From Alphaproteobacteria bacterium WMHbin7 (GTDB lineage Bacteria > Pseudomonadota > Alphaproteobacteria > Rhodospirillales > WMHbin7), in assembly GCA_002753155.1 (NCBI GenBank), contig PDZW01000002.1:1-64000 (forward strand): a DNA stretch of 64,000 bases, written 5' to 3'. The position numbers and the translations under genes are program-made. Positions 28,039-36,999 of the stretch are shown piece by piece. The notes under the pieces are model-generated. The model was given only the letters and a program-made list of their open reading frames with translations, was not told the origin of the DNA and did not search any database. Within the stretch, counting starts at the first letter, position 1. Each line of letters starts with the position of its first letter.

Positions 28039-29697
28039 ATGAGTCTGAAGAGCGATCTTCCCCCCAAACAGTCCGGATCGCCGCTCCATTGGAGCGGCGA
28101 GGTTTATGACGATATGGGCATCGCCCTTCTGGTGGCGGCGCTGCTTCTGGTGGGGCTTGTTTTCCAAGATTACGGAATCACGCATGACGAGGCGGTGCAG
28201 AACGAATACGGCAAGATGATTCTGGCCTATTACACCTCGTTCTTTCAGGATCGCTCGGCCCTGGAATATCTGGACCTCTTCCATTACGGCGGATTCTTCG
28301 ATCTGCTGGCTGCCATCTTGAACGCGTTCTCGCCCCTGGGCGTTTTCGAAACCCGCCATTTGCTGGGCGGTGTGCTGGGGGTGATCGGATTGGCTGGGGC
28401 TTGGCGGCTGGGGCGCCTTCTGGGCGGCGAGCGGGCCGGTGTCCTGGCCTTGACCCTGCTGGCCCTGACTCCGCCCTTCTGGGGGCACATGTTCAACAAT
28501 CCCAAGGACGCGCCCTTCGCTTCCGCCATGCTGTGGACGCTCTATTACCTGTGCCGTTTCGTTTCGGAATCGCCAACCCCCTCGCGCTCGGCCCGCATCG
28601 GTTTCGGCATAGCCCTTGGCATTGCCTTGTCCATCCGTGCGGGCGCTCTGCTCATGCTGTTCTATTTGGGGGTTGGTCTGTGCCTGCGTCTGCTGGGGCC
28701 TTTCACGCGCTTTAAAAGTTTTAGTCTATTGGGGCGCGAAGCGTGGGTCATGCTGCGCTCGATTGCGCTGCCGCTGCTCATTGCCTATGGCGTGATGGCC
28801 TTCTTCTGGCCCTGGTCCTATCAGGGACTGCTTAATCCCCTTCTGGCCCTGCTGGGCTTTTCCACGCTGGGCATCGGCATCACCACCTGGATGAACGGGC
28901 AGCCCTACAGCGCTGACCATTTGCCCTCGTCTTACATTCCCGCCTATCTGACGGTGACCCTGCCCGAGATCGTTCTGGCGGGTCTGGTCCTGGCTTTCGT
29001 GATGTTCCTGGTTTGGCTGAAGGATCAGCGCCACGGCCTGCGCCTTCCCCAGGGCACGATGAATTTCTTTCTGACGGCCCTTGCCGCCTTGTTCCCGCTT
29101 CTGCTTTTCGTGCTGATGCGCCCCACCGCCTATAACGGGTTGCGCCATTTCCTGTTCGTCGTCCCCCCTTTGGCCATCCTTGCCGCCGTCGCTCTCGACC
29201 GGCTTTGGGAAAGCCTGTGGCGCCTTCATCATTGGGCGGGCAGGGGATTCTTTGTTTCCCTGATGGCCTGTCTGGTCGCCCTTCTCTGGCAAATGGCGCA
29301 ACTGCACCCGCATCAATATATCTACTACAACCGTCTGGTGGGCGGGCTGGCCGGTGCCGACGGAAAGTGGGAAATCGATTATTGGAGCAATTCCTTGAGG
29401 GAAGCCTCGCTGGCACTAGCCGATTTCGTCGAGAACGAGCAGCGCGAGTTGGGCGGCGAGCCCAGGACCTGGAAGGTCATGGTTTGCGGACACGCCCTTT
29501 CCGCCTATTATTACTTTCCTCCGAATCTGGTTTTTACCAAGAAGCAGGAAGAGGCTGATTTCATGATCATGTACACGGTCATCAATTGCGAGAGCTATTT
29601 CGAAGGGCGGACCATCGCCAAGGTCCAGCGCTTCGGCGTACCTCTGGCCGTGGTCAGGGATCGGCGCTATTTGTCCATTCGCGGCGTCGGGCGGTAA
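28039..29697 (+). CDS. Polytopic membrane glycosyltransferase (GT39/ArnT-like)
   Basis: Integral membrane protein of 552 aa with about 11 predicted hydrophobic helices. The first periplasmic loop carries DYGITHDEAVQNEYG, fitting the acidic (D/E) motif of GT-C enzymes such as ArnT and PMT; the PP(F/W)WGHMFNNPKDAPFAS segment is also conserved in this group. The C-terminal 130 residues are soluble. Such enzymes transfer a sugar from polyprenyl phosphate to a lipid, protein or glycan. Acceptor unknown. GT2 and GH17-like genes flank it (6 bp to the latter), so the three probably act in one pathway. Confidence 0.75.
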   Translation: MSLKSDLPPKQSGSPLHWSGEVYDDMGIALLVAALLLVGLVFQDYGITHDEAVQNEYGKMILAYYTSFFQDRSALEYLDLFHYGGFFDLLAAILNAFSPLGVFETRHLLGGVLGVIGLAGAWRLGRLLGGERAGVLALTLLALTPPFWGHMFNNPKDAPFASAMLWTLYYLCRFVSESPTPSRSARIGFGIALGIALSIRAGALLMLFYLGVGLCLRLLGPFTRFKSFSLLGREAWVMLRSIALPLLIAYGVMAFFWPWSYQGLLNPLLALLGFSTLGIGITTWMNGQPYSADHLPSSYIPAYLTVTLPEIVLAGLVLAFVMFLVWLKDQRHGLRLPQGTMNFFLTALAALFPLLLFVLMRPTAYNGLRHFLFVVPPLAILAAVALDRLWESLWRLHHWAGRGFFVSLMACLVALLWQMAQLHPHQYIYYNRLVGGLAGADGKWEIDYWSNSLREASLALADFVENEQRELGGEPRTWKVMVCGHALSAYYYFPPNLVFTKKQEEADFMIMYTVINCESYFEGRTIAKVQRFGVPLAVVRDRRYLSIRGVGR

Positions 29698-29703
29698 CCG
29701 GTC

Positions 29704-31398
29704 ATGAAACGCATCGCCCTGCTTGCCGTCTGCTTTCTCATCTTTGGGGAACTGGCTTTCCTGTCCTGGTCGTTTCCCAATCGCCCCCGGGATGCCGGTC
29801 CGGGCGTAACCGGGCAGATTGCCAGCGTTTCCTTTGCGCCTTTTCGCGATGGGCAAAGCCCCTTGACCCAGGTCTTTCCCTCGCGCGACCAGATCGAGGA
29901 GGATATGGCGCGCCTTAAAGGGATCGCTCGCGGCGTGCGCACCTATACCAGCCGCGAGGGCATGGAGGCCGTCCCCTTCCTGGCCGCGAAATACGGGCTT
30001 AAGGTCATCCAAAGTGCCTGGATCACCAGCGACACGACTGAAAAGGGCCGGGCCACCAACGAGGCCGAGGTCGAGGCGCTGATTCAACTGGCCAACGATC
30101 ATCCCGACGAGGTCGAGCGGGTGATCGTCGGCAATGAAGTTCTGTTGCGCCGCGATCTGCCGCCCGAGCGACTGATCGACTATATCCGTCAGGTAAAGGC
30201 CAAGGTCAAACAGCCGGTTTCCTATGCCGATGTCTGGGCCTTCTGGCTGAAACATCCCCAGGTGGCGGCCGAGGTCGATTTCATCACCATCCACATCCTG
30301 CCTTATTGGGAAGACGAGCCCGCCAGCGTTCAGGAGGTCGGCCAGCATTTCGAGAAAATACACCGCCTAGTCAGCGAGGCTTTTCCCGGAAAGCCCATCC
30401 TGATCGGCGAGGCCGGATGGCCGACGCAGGGCAGGTCGCGGGGGCCCGCCGTGCCCGGCGTGGTCAATGCCGCCATCCATCTGCGGACACTGGTCGAAAC
30501 CTCGATCAAGAACGGCTTCGACTATAATCTGGTCGAGGCCTTCGATCAGGGCTGGAAATACACCTTGGAGGGAACGGTCGGCGCCAAGTGGGGCCTGATC
30601 GACGAAAATCGCGACTTGAAATATCCGCTCAGGGGCGAGGTGCCGGAAGATGCCAACTGGTTCTGGAAATCCGTGGCATCGATCCTTCTGTCCGGCCTGA
30701 TGATTTTGTTGGTTCGGCGTGATCTGTTGGGCGGGCGTGCCGTCCTGGCGGTTGGAACCTTGGCTTGTGCGCAGCTCCTTTCCGTCCTTCTGGTGCGCTT
30801 TGCCTGCGTATCCTATGCCGCCGCTTTCACTTTCTGGACAAGCCTTGCCCCCGTTCTGGTCGGTCTTGGTCTCGTGGCCCTTGTCTTGGGGAGTGTGCGA
30901 CTGGCAGCTGCCTGGGCGGCAGACCGTCTGGAGCCGCCGCCCGTCTGGCTTAGGCACCTGATGGCCGTTTTCGCTGTCTATGCCGTCGTGCAGGCCATCG
31001 CCATCGCCTCCGATGGGCGCTATCGCGATATTCCCTTGACCATGCTGTCCATCCTGGCGGCTTCGGCCTTGGGGCTGGCGCTGCTGGCCCGTATGGCGGG
31101 GGCCGAGGGTTTGAACGCCCTGGCCGGGCTGACTGCCTTCAAGGGAGGACGCGGGGACCGCGTTCTTGCCCTGGCCCTGCCCCTGGCGGCGCTGGACAGC
31201 ATCGTTGGCGAAGGGTTCACCCTGCTGGGCGAGGATTTCACCCGCATGCGCCCGGACCTGGGCGATCAGGTGCCCTTCATTCTCAAGGGGATGGTGGCTA
31301 ATGACGATGTGCTGATTCTGGCCCTTCTGTTGGCTCTGCTGGCCCTTCCGCATATCGCGGCCGTGCTTATGAGGCGATCTTCTTTCTTGAAAAAATGA
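29704..31398 (+). CDS. Membrane protein with a GH17-like (beta-1,3-glucan transferase/hydrolase) domain
   Basis: Protein of 564 aa: signal/anchor (residues 4-23), periplasmic GH17-type TIM-barrel domain (about 38-315) and six to eight C-terminal helices (about 325-558). The two catalytic Glu fit IVGNEVLLR (acid/base) and ILIGEAGWPT (nucleophile), the GH17 pattern. Proteobacterial relatives such as NdvC-type proteins are transglycosylases that branch or elongate beta-glucans rather than pure hydrolases. Role here, with the GT2 and GT39-like genes, is inferred to be periplasmic or exported glucan modification. The last 32 bp overlap the end of the convergent MFS gene. Confidence 0.8.
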   Translation: MKRIALLAVCFLIFGELAFLSWSFPNRPRDAGPGVTGQIASVSFAPFRDGQSPLTQVFPSRDQIEEDMARLKGIARGVRTYTSREGMEAVPFLAAKYGLKVIQSAWITSDTTEKGRATNEAEVEALIQLANDHPDEVERVIVGNEVLLRRDLPPERLIDYIRQVKAKVKQPVSYADVWAFWLKHPQVAAEVDFITIHILPYWEDEPASVQEVGQHFEKIHRLVSEAFPGKPILIGEAGWPTQGRSRGPAVPGVVNAAIHLRTLVETSIKNGFDYNLVEAFDQGWKYTLEGTVGAKWGLIDENRDLKYPLRGEVPEDANWFWKSVASILLSGLMILLVRRDLLGGRAVLAVGTLACAQLLSVLLVRFACVSYAAAFTFWTSLAPVLVGLGLVALVLGSVRLAAAWAADRLEPPPVWLRHLMAVFAVYAVVQAIAIASDGRYRDIPLTMLSILAASALGLALLARMAGAEGLNALAGLTAFKGGRGDRVLALALPLAALDSIVGEGFTLLGEDFTRMRPDLGDQVPFILKGMVANDDVLILALLLALLALPHIAAVLMRRSSFLKK

Positions 31399-32608
31399 AC
31401 CAGGCGATTCCTGCCATTTGAAGCGCCAGCATCAGGCCGAAGGCGGCGGCGTAGGCGCCGCGCGCATAGTGTCCGTTCTCGACGGGCCAAAGGCCGATGA
31501 CGGCGCCCATGCCCCATTGGGCGGCGAAGGTGGCGCCAAAGACCAGAAGATTGAAGCTGGTGGTGACCCGCCCCGCCAGATGCGAGGGAAAGAGCTGGGT
31601 GAGGCTGGCGTAGTTGAGGGCGCCTGAGGTTCCCAGAAAGCCGAAGAGAAGGCACAAGGGCAGGGCGGCACTGGTCCATTCCAGAACGAAGGCCAGTTGA
31701 ACCAGCAAGAACAGACACATGCCAACCAATGCGACGGTGAGCGGGCTGATCTTGTGCCGCCTCAGCCAGTCGGCCAGCAGGCCCATCGCGACAAATCCGA
31801 CCGCCACGGCAAAGGCCATGGCAAAGAGATGCCCCGCCACGTCATCTCTGGAAAGATGTGCCACATCCCGAAGCCAGGGACCGGCCCACAAGCCCTGAAT
31901 CCCCATGAAACTTGCCTGAATCAGGGCCGATCCGGGGGCGATGCTCCAGAAGACCGGGCTTTTGAAAATGGTTTTCACCGCTCCGATCTGCAAGCGCAGC
32001 GGTTCCTGCTTTAAGCTGTTGGGTGCGGGGGGGCGCTCCGGCAGCACGAAAAAAATGACGGCCGAGGCAAGAAGCGTCGCCCCCGCCAGCAAAAAGAACA
32101 GGCTGCGCCAGCCGGTGTAATGCAAGGCCCATTCGACAGGCGCCGTTGCCGCCAAAGCCCCTAAGCCACCGAATCCGAGCAGGAGCCCGTTGACCAGGGG
32201 CAGGCGCTCGGAGGCGAACCATTGCGTAAAGCCCTTCATCGAGGCCATCAGACAGGCGGCAACCCCCAGACCGATCAGGCCACGCCCTATGATCAGGATT
32301 TCCGTCGAGGGCGCCAGGGCAAATAATGAGGCCCCGATGGCGGCCAGGATTAGCAGACTGGCTTCAACGCGCCTTGGACCCAGGCGGTCGAGAAAGACGC
32401 CAAGCGGCAATTGGGCCAGACCGAAGGTCAGGAAATAGGTGCTGGTCAGCAAGCCCAGATCGGCGGCGCTCAGATCAAGTTCGCGCACCAGATCGGGGGC
32501 GATGACGGCATTGACCGAACGATAGAGATAGGACAGGAAATAGCCGCCCGCAAAGGGCAGAAAGATCCGAAGCGCCAGTGCTGTCGAAGGGGGGGATAGG
32601 GTGGCCAT
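31367..32608 (-). CDS. Major facilitator superfamily transporter
   Basis: Twelve-helix permease of 413 aa. The MFS motif A-like loop between helices 2 and 3 is PLGVFLDRLGPRR, and GRGLIGLGVAACLMASMK lies on helix 4. It resembles nitrate/sialate-type or drug/metabolite permeases; the substrate cannot be told. ATG 32608 is used (a GTG lies six bases upstream; neither has a strong ribosome binding site). The TetR gene is 47 bp upstream on the same strand, so it may be regulated by it. Confidence 0.8.
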   Translation of the reverse strand: MATLSPPSTALALRIFLPFAGGYFLSYLYRSVNAVIAPDLVRELDLSAADLGLLTSTYFLTFGLAQLPLGVFLDRLGPRRVEASLLILAAIGASLFALAPSTEILIIGRGLIGLGVAACLMASMKGFTQWFASERLPLVNGLLLGFGGLGALAATAPVEWALHYTGWRSLFFLLAGATLLASAVIFFVLPERPPAPNSLKQEPLRLQIGAVKTIFKSPVFWSIAPGSALIQASFMGIQGLWAGPWLRDVAHLSRDDVAGHLFAMAFAVAVGFVAMGLLADWLRRHKISPLTVALVGMCLFLLVQLAFVLEWTSAALPLCLLFGFLGTSGALNYASLTQLFPSHLAGRVTTSFNLLVFGATFAAQWGMGAVIGLWPVENGHYARGAYAAAFGLMLALQMAGIAWFIFSRKKIAS

Positions 32609-32655
32609 GGGCACTCATTATGAGCGCCCATGGGCCATTACGACAAGTAAGGCGG

Positions 32656-33360
32656 TTAGTTCTTCTGAAACAGTCTTCGGCAGGCCTCGGGAGCCTGATC
32701 AGCAAAATCGCCGACCTGTGACTCGATCACTTGGTCCAGATCGTCCATCATCGGCAGGCCGTAGACATACTGGCGAACTGAACGGTAGAAAAAGCGCGAA
32801 TGCATGGTCCAGAAGGATTCGATTTCCGCGGGCAGCAGGGGGGTTTCCGCCGGGCTGGGCAATCCGGCCTGATGGCGGATTTCCGCGCAGATGGGCATGA
32901 CCGCCCGGTGCAGGAACTCGTTCATTCCCCGCGTGTTGAGGTCGAGCCCCTTGAGGCCGGCAAACAGGAAAATGCGAACGCCCTCATAGGTGTAATAGGT
33001 GCTGTAGAACTGATGGTAGAAGATCGTCATGCGTTCTCTGAGCGAGCGCGTCCGGTCGGTTAGCAAGGAGCCCCAGGCCGGGTTCCAGCGATTGAGATAG
33101 ACCTCGTGATAGACGCGGTCGATCAGGCTGCTTTTATCCGGAAAGTAGCGATAGAGCAGGGGCTGGGTAACCCCCAGACGTTCGGCAAGGGCGCGGGTCT
33201 GGCCCTCGAAACCGACCTCGGCGAAAAAGCGAATGGCCTCTTCGACAATCAACTTTTCACGTTCATGGCGTGGCAGGCGCTTGCGCCCATGCGTTTCGTC
33301 CCCCCCAGTCATTCGCGCCGGTGGGCGGACAGGGGAGATCGTCAGAGTTTTGGCAAGCAT
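32656..33360 (-). CDS. TetR-family transcriptional regulator
   Basis: Regulator of 234 aa with an N-terminal helix-turn-helix (about 35-80; LIVEEAIRFFAEVGFEG, ALAERLGVTQPLLYRYFPDKSSLIDRV) and a C-terminal ligand domain with no named family. AAGGGA precedes ATG 33360. It is upstream of the MFS gene and likely controls it or itself; the 241-bp upstream spacer toward the SAM-enzyme gene is AT-rich and contains a perfect 10-bp palindrome, TGTCATGACA (33507-33516), as a candidate operator. Confidence 0.82.
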   Translation of the reverse strand: MLAKTLTISPVRPPARMTGGDETHGRKRLPRHEREKLIVEEAIRFFAEVGFEGQTRALAERLGVTQPLLYRYFPDKSSLIDRVYHEVYLNRWNPAWGSLLTDRTRSLRERMTIFYHQFYSTYYTYEGVRIFLFAGLKGLDLNTRGMNEFLHRAVMPICAEIRHQAGLPSPAETPLLPAEIESFWTMHSRFFYRSVRQYVYGLPMMDDLDQVIESQVGDFADQAPEACRRLFQKN

Positions 33361-33601
33361 AGATTTAATCCCTTGAGCAACTGGTTTTATATTTTCTCAA
33401 ATGCTAGGAGGAGGCATCGCAGTCGTCAAGAAAAATTAAGCATATTTATTTGACAGTGAAAAACGACCCCAAAAAGTTTCAATGTTATCAGCGACAGATG
33501 CCATTATGTCATGACAAACATTCACACACATAAACACATGATTATTAATATGGGCATTTGGAAGGGGTGACCTTTGGCATGAAGTCACGTATCCTGTTCC
33601 A

Positions 33602-34342
33602 ATGATTCTTCTTTTCACGGATTTTGGCTATGAAGGCCCCTATGTCGGGCAGATGAAGCTGGCGCTGGCCGGACTCGATCATACTGGCCCGGTCATCGAT
33701 CTTATGCACGACGCCCCTGTCTTCGACGCCAAGGCCTCGGCCTATCTTTTGGCTTCGTTGCTTTCGGAAATTCCTGAAAACGCCGTGTTGCTTGGGGTTG
33801 TCGATCCCGGAGTCGGGGGGCGACGCCGCCCTCTGGCCATCCAGGCGGACCGGCGCTGGTATGTCGGGCCTGACAACGGATTGTTTGAGTTTGTCATGCG
33901 CCGAGCAAGGGAGTTGGCGGTTTATGAGATCGTCTGGCGCCCTGAGCGGCTGTCGGCAAGCTTTCATGGCCGAGATCTTTTTGCCCCGATTGCGGCACAA
34001 CTTTGCAGGGGCGATCTTTCTGGACTGCAACCCATAGACATAGGGTCGGCAAGCCACCCCGCCTGGCCTGACGACTGGGAAGCGGTGATCTATCTGGATC
34101 GATTCGGCAATGCTGTGACGGGCCTTCGGGCCGCCAGCCTGGCCCCGGGATTCGGGCTCGAAATCGGGGGGCGCCGGTTGCCCCGGTTCCAGACATTTTC
34201 CGAGGCGGGGCATCATCAGATATTCTGTTATGAGAACTCAACGGGCTTGATGGAAATTGCAATGAATCAAGGGAATGCGACACGATTCCTCAATATCCGA
34301 CCGGGGATGCCGGTTGTGAAAATTCCCTTGGTCTCGCCTTGA
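33602..34342 (+). CDS. SAM hydroxide adenosyltransferase (DUF62)
   Basis: Protein of 246 aa of the DUF62/SAM hydroxide adenosyltransferase family, which converts S-adenosylmethionine to adenosine and methionine. Markers are LFTDFGYEGPYVGQMK at the start, VVDPGVGG and VGPDNGLF in the active-site region, and FHGRDLFAPIAA; the C-terminal domain includes YLDRFGNAVTGL. Relatives with halide specificity (chlorinase, fluorinase) have extra features not examined here. It starts at ATG 33602 directly after an AT-rich gap. Function of the family in most bacteria is not settled. Confidence 0.88.
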   Translation: MILLFTDFGYEGPYVGQMKLALAGLDHTGPVIDLMHDAPVFDAKASAYLLASLLSEIPENAVLLGVVDPGVGGRRRPLAIQADRRWYVGPDNGLFEFVMRRARELAVYEIVWRPERLSASFHGRDLFAPIAAQLCRGDLSGLQPIDIGSASHPAWPDDWEAVIYLDRFGNAVTGLRAASLAPGFGLEIGGRRLPRFQTFSEAGHHQIFCYENSTGLMEIAMNQGNATRFLNIRPGMPVVKIPLVSP

Positions 34343-34454
34343 AATTTCCAGCGCATGCGTTGATAAGTTCTGTTATTATCCCCACGGTTTCGTTATGGAC
34401 CAATACATCTAGGGTCGCCGGATGGGGTAGTGGCGGCCTGGAGCGAACTGGCGC

Positions 34455-35300
34455 ATGGGGTATAAGCTCAAGTTTTGGGGGGTTCGGGGCAGCATCGCCT
34501 GTCCGTCACCCAATCATGTCGTGTACGGCGGGAATACCAGCTGTATCGAGTTTGTTTTGGCGGGCCGCGTCATCGTGATCGACGCCGGCACCGGCATCCG
34601 CAATTTGGGGCACGACTTTCTGCGCCGCAAGGTCGACAAGGCCCTGTTGTTGCTGACCCATACGCATTGGGATCACATCAACGGTTTTCCGTTCTTCGCG
34701 CCCAATTTCAGCCCTGCTTTCGACCTGCATATCATGGCCGGTCATTTAATGAGCGGCGAGAACGATACGGGCGGTATCCGCAGCATTCAGCAGGTGCTGG
34801 CCAGCCAAATGGCCAATCCGATGTTTCCTGTTCCCCTGGCCGCCCTGAAGGCCAATATCACCTATGAGGATTTCATCGCTGGCAACAGCTTTTCGCCCTA
34901 CGAGGGGGTGAATATCCGGACTGTGAAGCTGAACCACCCCAACGGTGCCACGGGCTATCGGATCGAGCATCAGGGCAAGTCGGTCTGCGTGATCACCGAC
35001 ACCGAGCATGTGCCGGGCAAACCCGACCAGAATATTCTGGGGCTGATCGAGGGGGCCGATCTGGTCATCTATGACAGCACCTACACCGACGAAGAGTTTC
35101 CCCCCAAGGTGGGCTGGGGGCATTCGACCTGGCAGGAAGGCATCCGCCTGTGCCGTCAGGCCAATGTGAAGCGCCTGGCCATCTTCCACCACGATCCCGA
35201 CCATGACGATCAGTTCATGGAAACGCTGGAAGACGTTTCGCGCCGGGTCTGGGATGGCACGTTGGTCGCCCGCGACAATATGGAATTGACGCTGGCTTAA
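34455..35300 (+). CDS. MBL-fold metallohydrolase
   Basis: Metallo-beta-lactamase-fold hydrolase of 281 aa. The opening KFWGVRGSIACPSP and the metal motif HTHWDHINGFPFF put it among phosphodiesterase-like MBL proteins (the 'WGVRGS' group); ITDTEH and IFHHDPDHDD supply the other metal ligands. Substrate unknown; relatives act on cyclic nucleotides or phosphodiesters. It lies 112 bp after the SAM-enzyme gene and is followed by a terminator-like hairpin. Confidence 0.85.
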   Translation: MGYKLKFWGVRGSIACPSPNHVVYGGNTSCIEFVLAGRVIVIDAGTGIRNLGHDFLRRKVDKALLLLTHTHWDHINGFPFFAPNFSPAFDLHIMAGHLMSGENDTGGIRSIQQVLASQMANPMFPVPLAALKANITYEDFIAGNSFSPYEGVNIRTVKLNHPNGATGYRIEHQGKSVCVITDTEHVPGKPDQNILGLIEGADLVIYDSTYTDEEFPPKVGWGHSTWQEGIRLCRQANVKRLAIFHHDPDHDDQFMETLEDVSRRVWDGTLVARDNMELTLA

Positions 35301-35323
35301 GGCAGGGCGCCTGCCCTTTGTTT
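35301..35323 (+). terminator. Intrinsic terminator-like hairpin after the MBL gene
   Basis: The stem GGCAGG/CCTGCC with a three-base loop starts right after the stop codon and is followed by CTTTGTTT. The stem is short but the T-rich tail fits. Confidence 0.6.
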
Positions 35324-35375
35324 ACGGGTAACTGTGATGCAGTCAAAGATGACAACGAGGGCGTTGTCTCAATGG

Positions 35376-36074
35376 CTATTTAGGCGGCGCCATCGTAGTG
35401 TTGTTCAGCCGAGGCATGATGTGAACCGTCACGCGCCGGTTGATGGCCTGATTGGCGGGCAGGGGATTGCCGTTCATGTCGCGGTTGGGAACCTTGGGCG
35501 AGACATCGGCGAATCCGGTGGCGCGCAGACGGGCTTGCGCCACGCCGCCACCGATGAAATAGCGGACCACCGTGGTGGCGCGCATGGCCGAAAGTTCCCA
35601 GTTCGAGGGAAATTGCGCCGTCGCGATGGGAATGTCGTCGGTATGGCCTTCGACTTCCATTTGAAAACCCTGATAGCGTTCGGCGTTCAAAAGGGCTGCC
35701 ACGCGCTTCAAGACCCCCTCTGCCTCGGGCTTGATGTCGGCGGTTCCCGGTTGATAGAAGGCCTGGGCTGCGAATTCGAGAACGATGCCTCTCTCGTCGG
35801 TCGCCACCCCCATGATCTCCTCGGCGCCCAGCGACTGGGCGGTTTCCTTCAAATCATCCTTCAGAAGCTGAATGGGCTGCAAAACATCCTTTTTGGCGAT
35901 GTCTTTGGCAAGTGTCTGTTGGAGCTGTTCCAGTTTTACCGGATCGACCTTGGAGATGGAGAACATCATGACGAAGAAGGCCATCAGCAAGGTGATGGCG
36001 TCGGCATAGGTTGTCAGCCAGTCTTCGCATTCCTCGCCGCTCCCTTGGGTTGGGGAGCCAAATTTGTCTGCCAT
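35376..36074 (-). CDS. motB: Flagellar stator protein MotB
   Basis: Inner-membrane, peptidoglycan-binding stator subunit of 232 aa. A single N-terminal helix carries TTYADAITLLMAFFVMMFS with the ion-binding Asp conserved; the C-terminal OmpA-like domain (about 105-225) has VEGHTDDIPIATAQFPSNWELSAMRA and an INRRVTVHI tail that anchor it to peptidoglycan. It lies 5 bp after motA. Ion preference (H+ or Na+) cannot be read with confidence. Confidence 0.92.
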   Translation of the reverse strand: MADKFGSPTQGSGEECEDWLTTYADAITLLMAFFVMMFSISKVDPVKLEQLQQTLAKDIAKKDVLQPIQLLKDDLKETAQSLGAEEIMGVATDERGIVLEFAAQAFYQPGTADIKPEAEGVLKRVAALLNAERYQGFQMEVEGHTDDIPIATAQFPSNWELSAMRATTVVRYFIGGGVAQARLRATGFADVSPKVPNRDMNGNPLPANQAINRRVTVHIMPRLNNTTMAPPK

Positions 36075-36079
36075 GACGT

Positions 36080-36880
36080 TTAGCCCTTCTTCAGGTGCTT
36101 TTCGATGCTGAAATGAATGGCAGGATCAAGGAAGCTGTTCATGCGATCCTGGATGTAGCGCGGGCTTTTTCGCTCGGCCAGCAAGGCCAGCCCTTCGGCT
36201 ACCAGATAATTCCTGAAACGCACGATTTCCTCGCGTTGCTGTATCTTGCTGGCGGCGGGCAATAGAATGATGCGGGCGAACAGAACGCCGTAGAGGGTGG
36301 TGATCAGGGCCACGGCCAAGCCAGCACCCAGGCCCGAAGGGTTGGTTGCCATCTGATCCAGCATGATGACCAGACCGACCAGGGTCCCGATCATGCCGAA
36401 GGCGGGCGCATTCGCCCCCATGTTCTTCAAGATGGAAACCGGGATAGTGGCACGTTGAAAGGTCGATTCGATGGTGTTGGCCAGCGTGTCGCGCACTTCC
36501 TGCCCGGTATAGCCGCTGATGACCAGATCAACGCCGAAGGACAGAAACTTATCCTGGGATCGCAATTTGGCGGCATCGGCTTCCAGGGCGGGCAGGCCGC
36601 TTTTCTGAACGATATAGCCCCAGCGAATGATGCGGCCCACTTCGCCCGTCATGGCCGTGCGACCGATCTTGGCGGCGACGATGACTGTTTTCAGAACCTT
36701 AAGGGCTTGAAAGACATAACGCGCCTCATAGGAGATGAAGGTAGCCGCAAAGGTACCTCCGACCACCATGATGAAGCTCGCGGCATCGACAAAGGCCATG
36801 TAGTTGTCGGTCGACATGACAATCGACCAGACGAACAGGGCCAAGCTGAAGATCAGGCCAAAGATTGTCGGTAGTGACAT
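36080..36880 (-). CDS. motA: Flagellar stator protein MotA
   Basis: Four-helix stator subunit of 266 aa that forms the ion channel with MotB and drives the flagellar motor. It has the helix-1 segment FGLIFSLALFVWSIVMSTDN, SILKNMGANAPAFGMIGTLVGLVIML and LYGVLFARIILLPAASKI. Other flagellar genes are not in the window, so motAB is a stand-alone stator pair, perhaps one of several. It starts 119 bp after the hlyD-family gene on the same strand. Confidence 0.92.
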   Translation of the reverse strand: MSLPTIFGLIFSLALFVWSIVMSTDNYMAFVDAASFIMVVGGTFAATFISYEARYVFQALKVLKTVIVAAKIGRTAMTGEVGRIIRWGYIVQKSGLPALEADAAKLRSQDKFLSFGVDLVISGYTGQEVRDTLANTIESTFQRATIPVSILKNMGANAPAFGMIGTLVGLVIMLDQMATNPSGLGAGLAVALITTLYGVLFARIILLPAASKIQQREEIVRFRNYLVAEGLALLAERKSPRYIQDRMNSFLDPAIHFSIEKHLKKG

Positions 36881-36999
36881 GGTCGGGCAGGCTGCTCCGT
36901 CTGACGCCAGCGATAGCTTCTATTGTGGTAGAAGCCTCTATAGGACGCAATATCGATTAAATCAGCTAATTATTTCCTAATTCGAGGCGGGGCGGGCGG

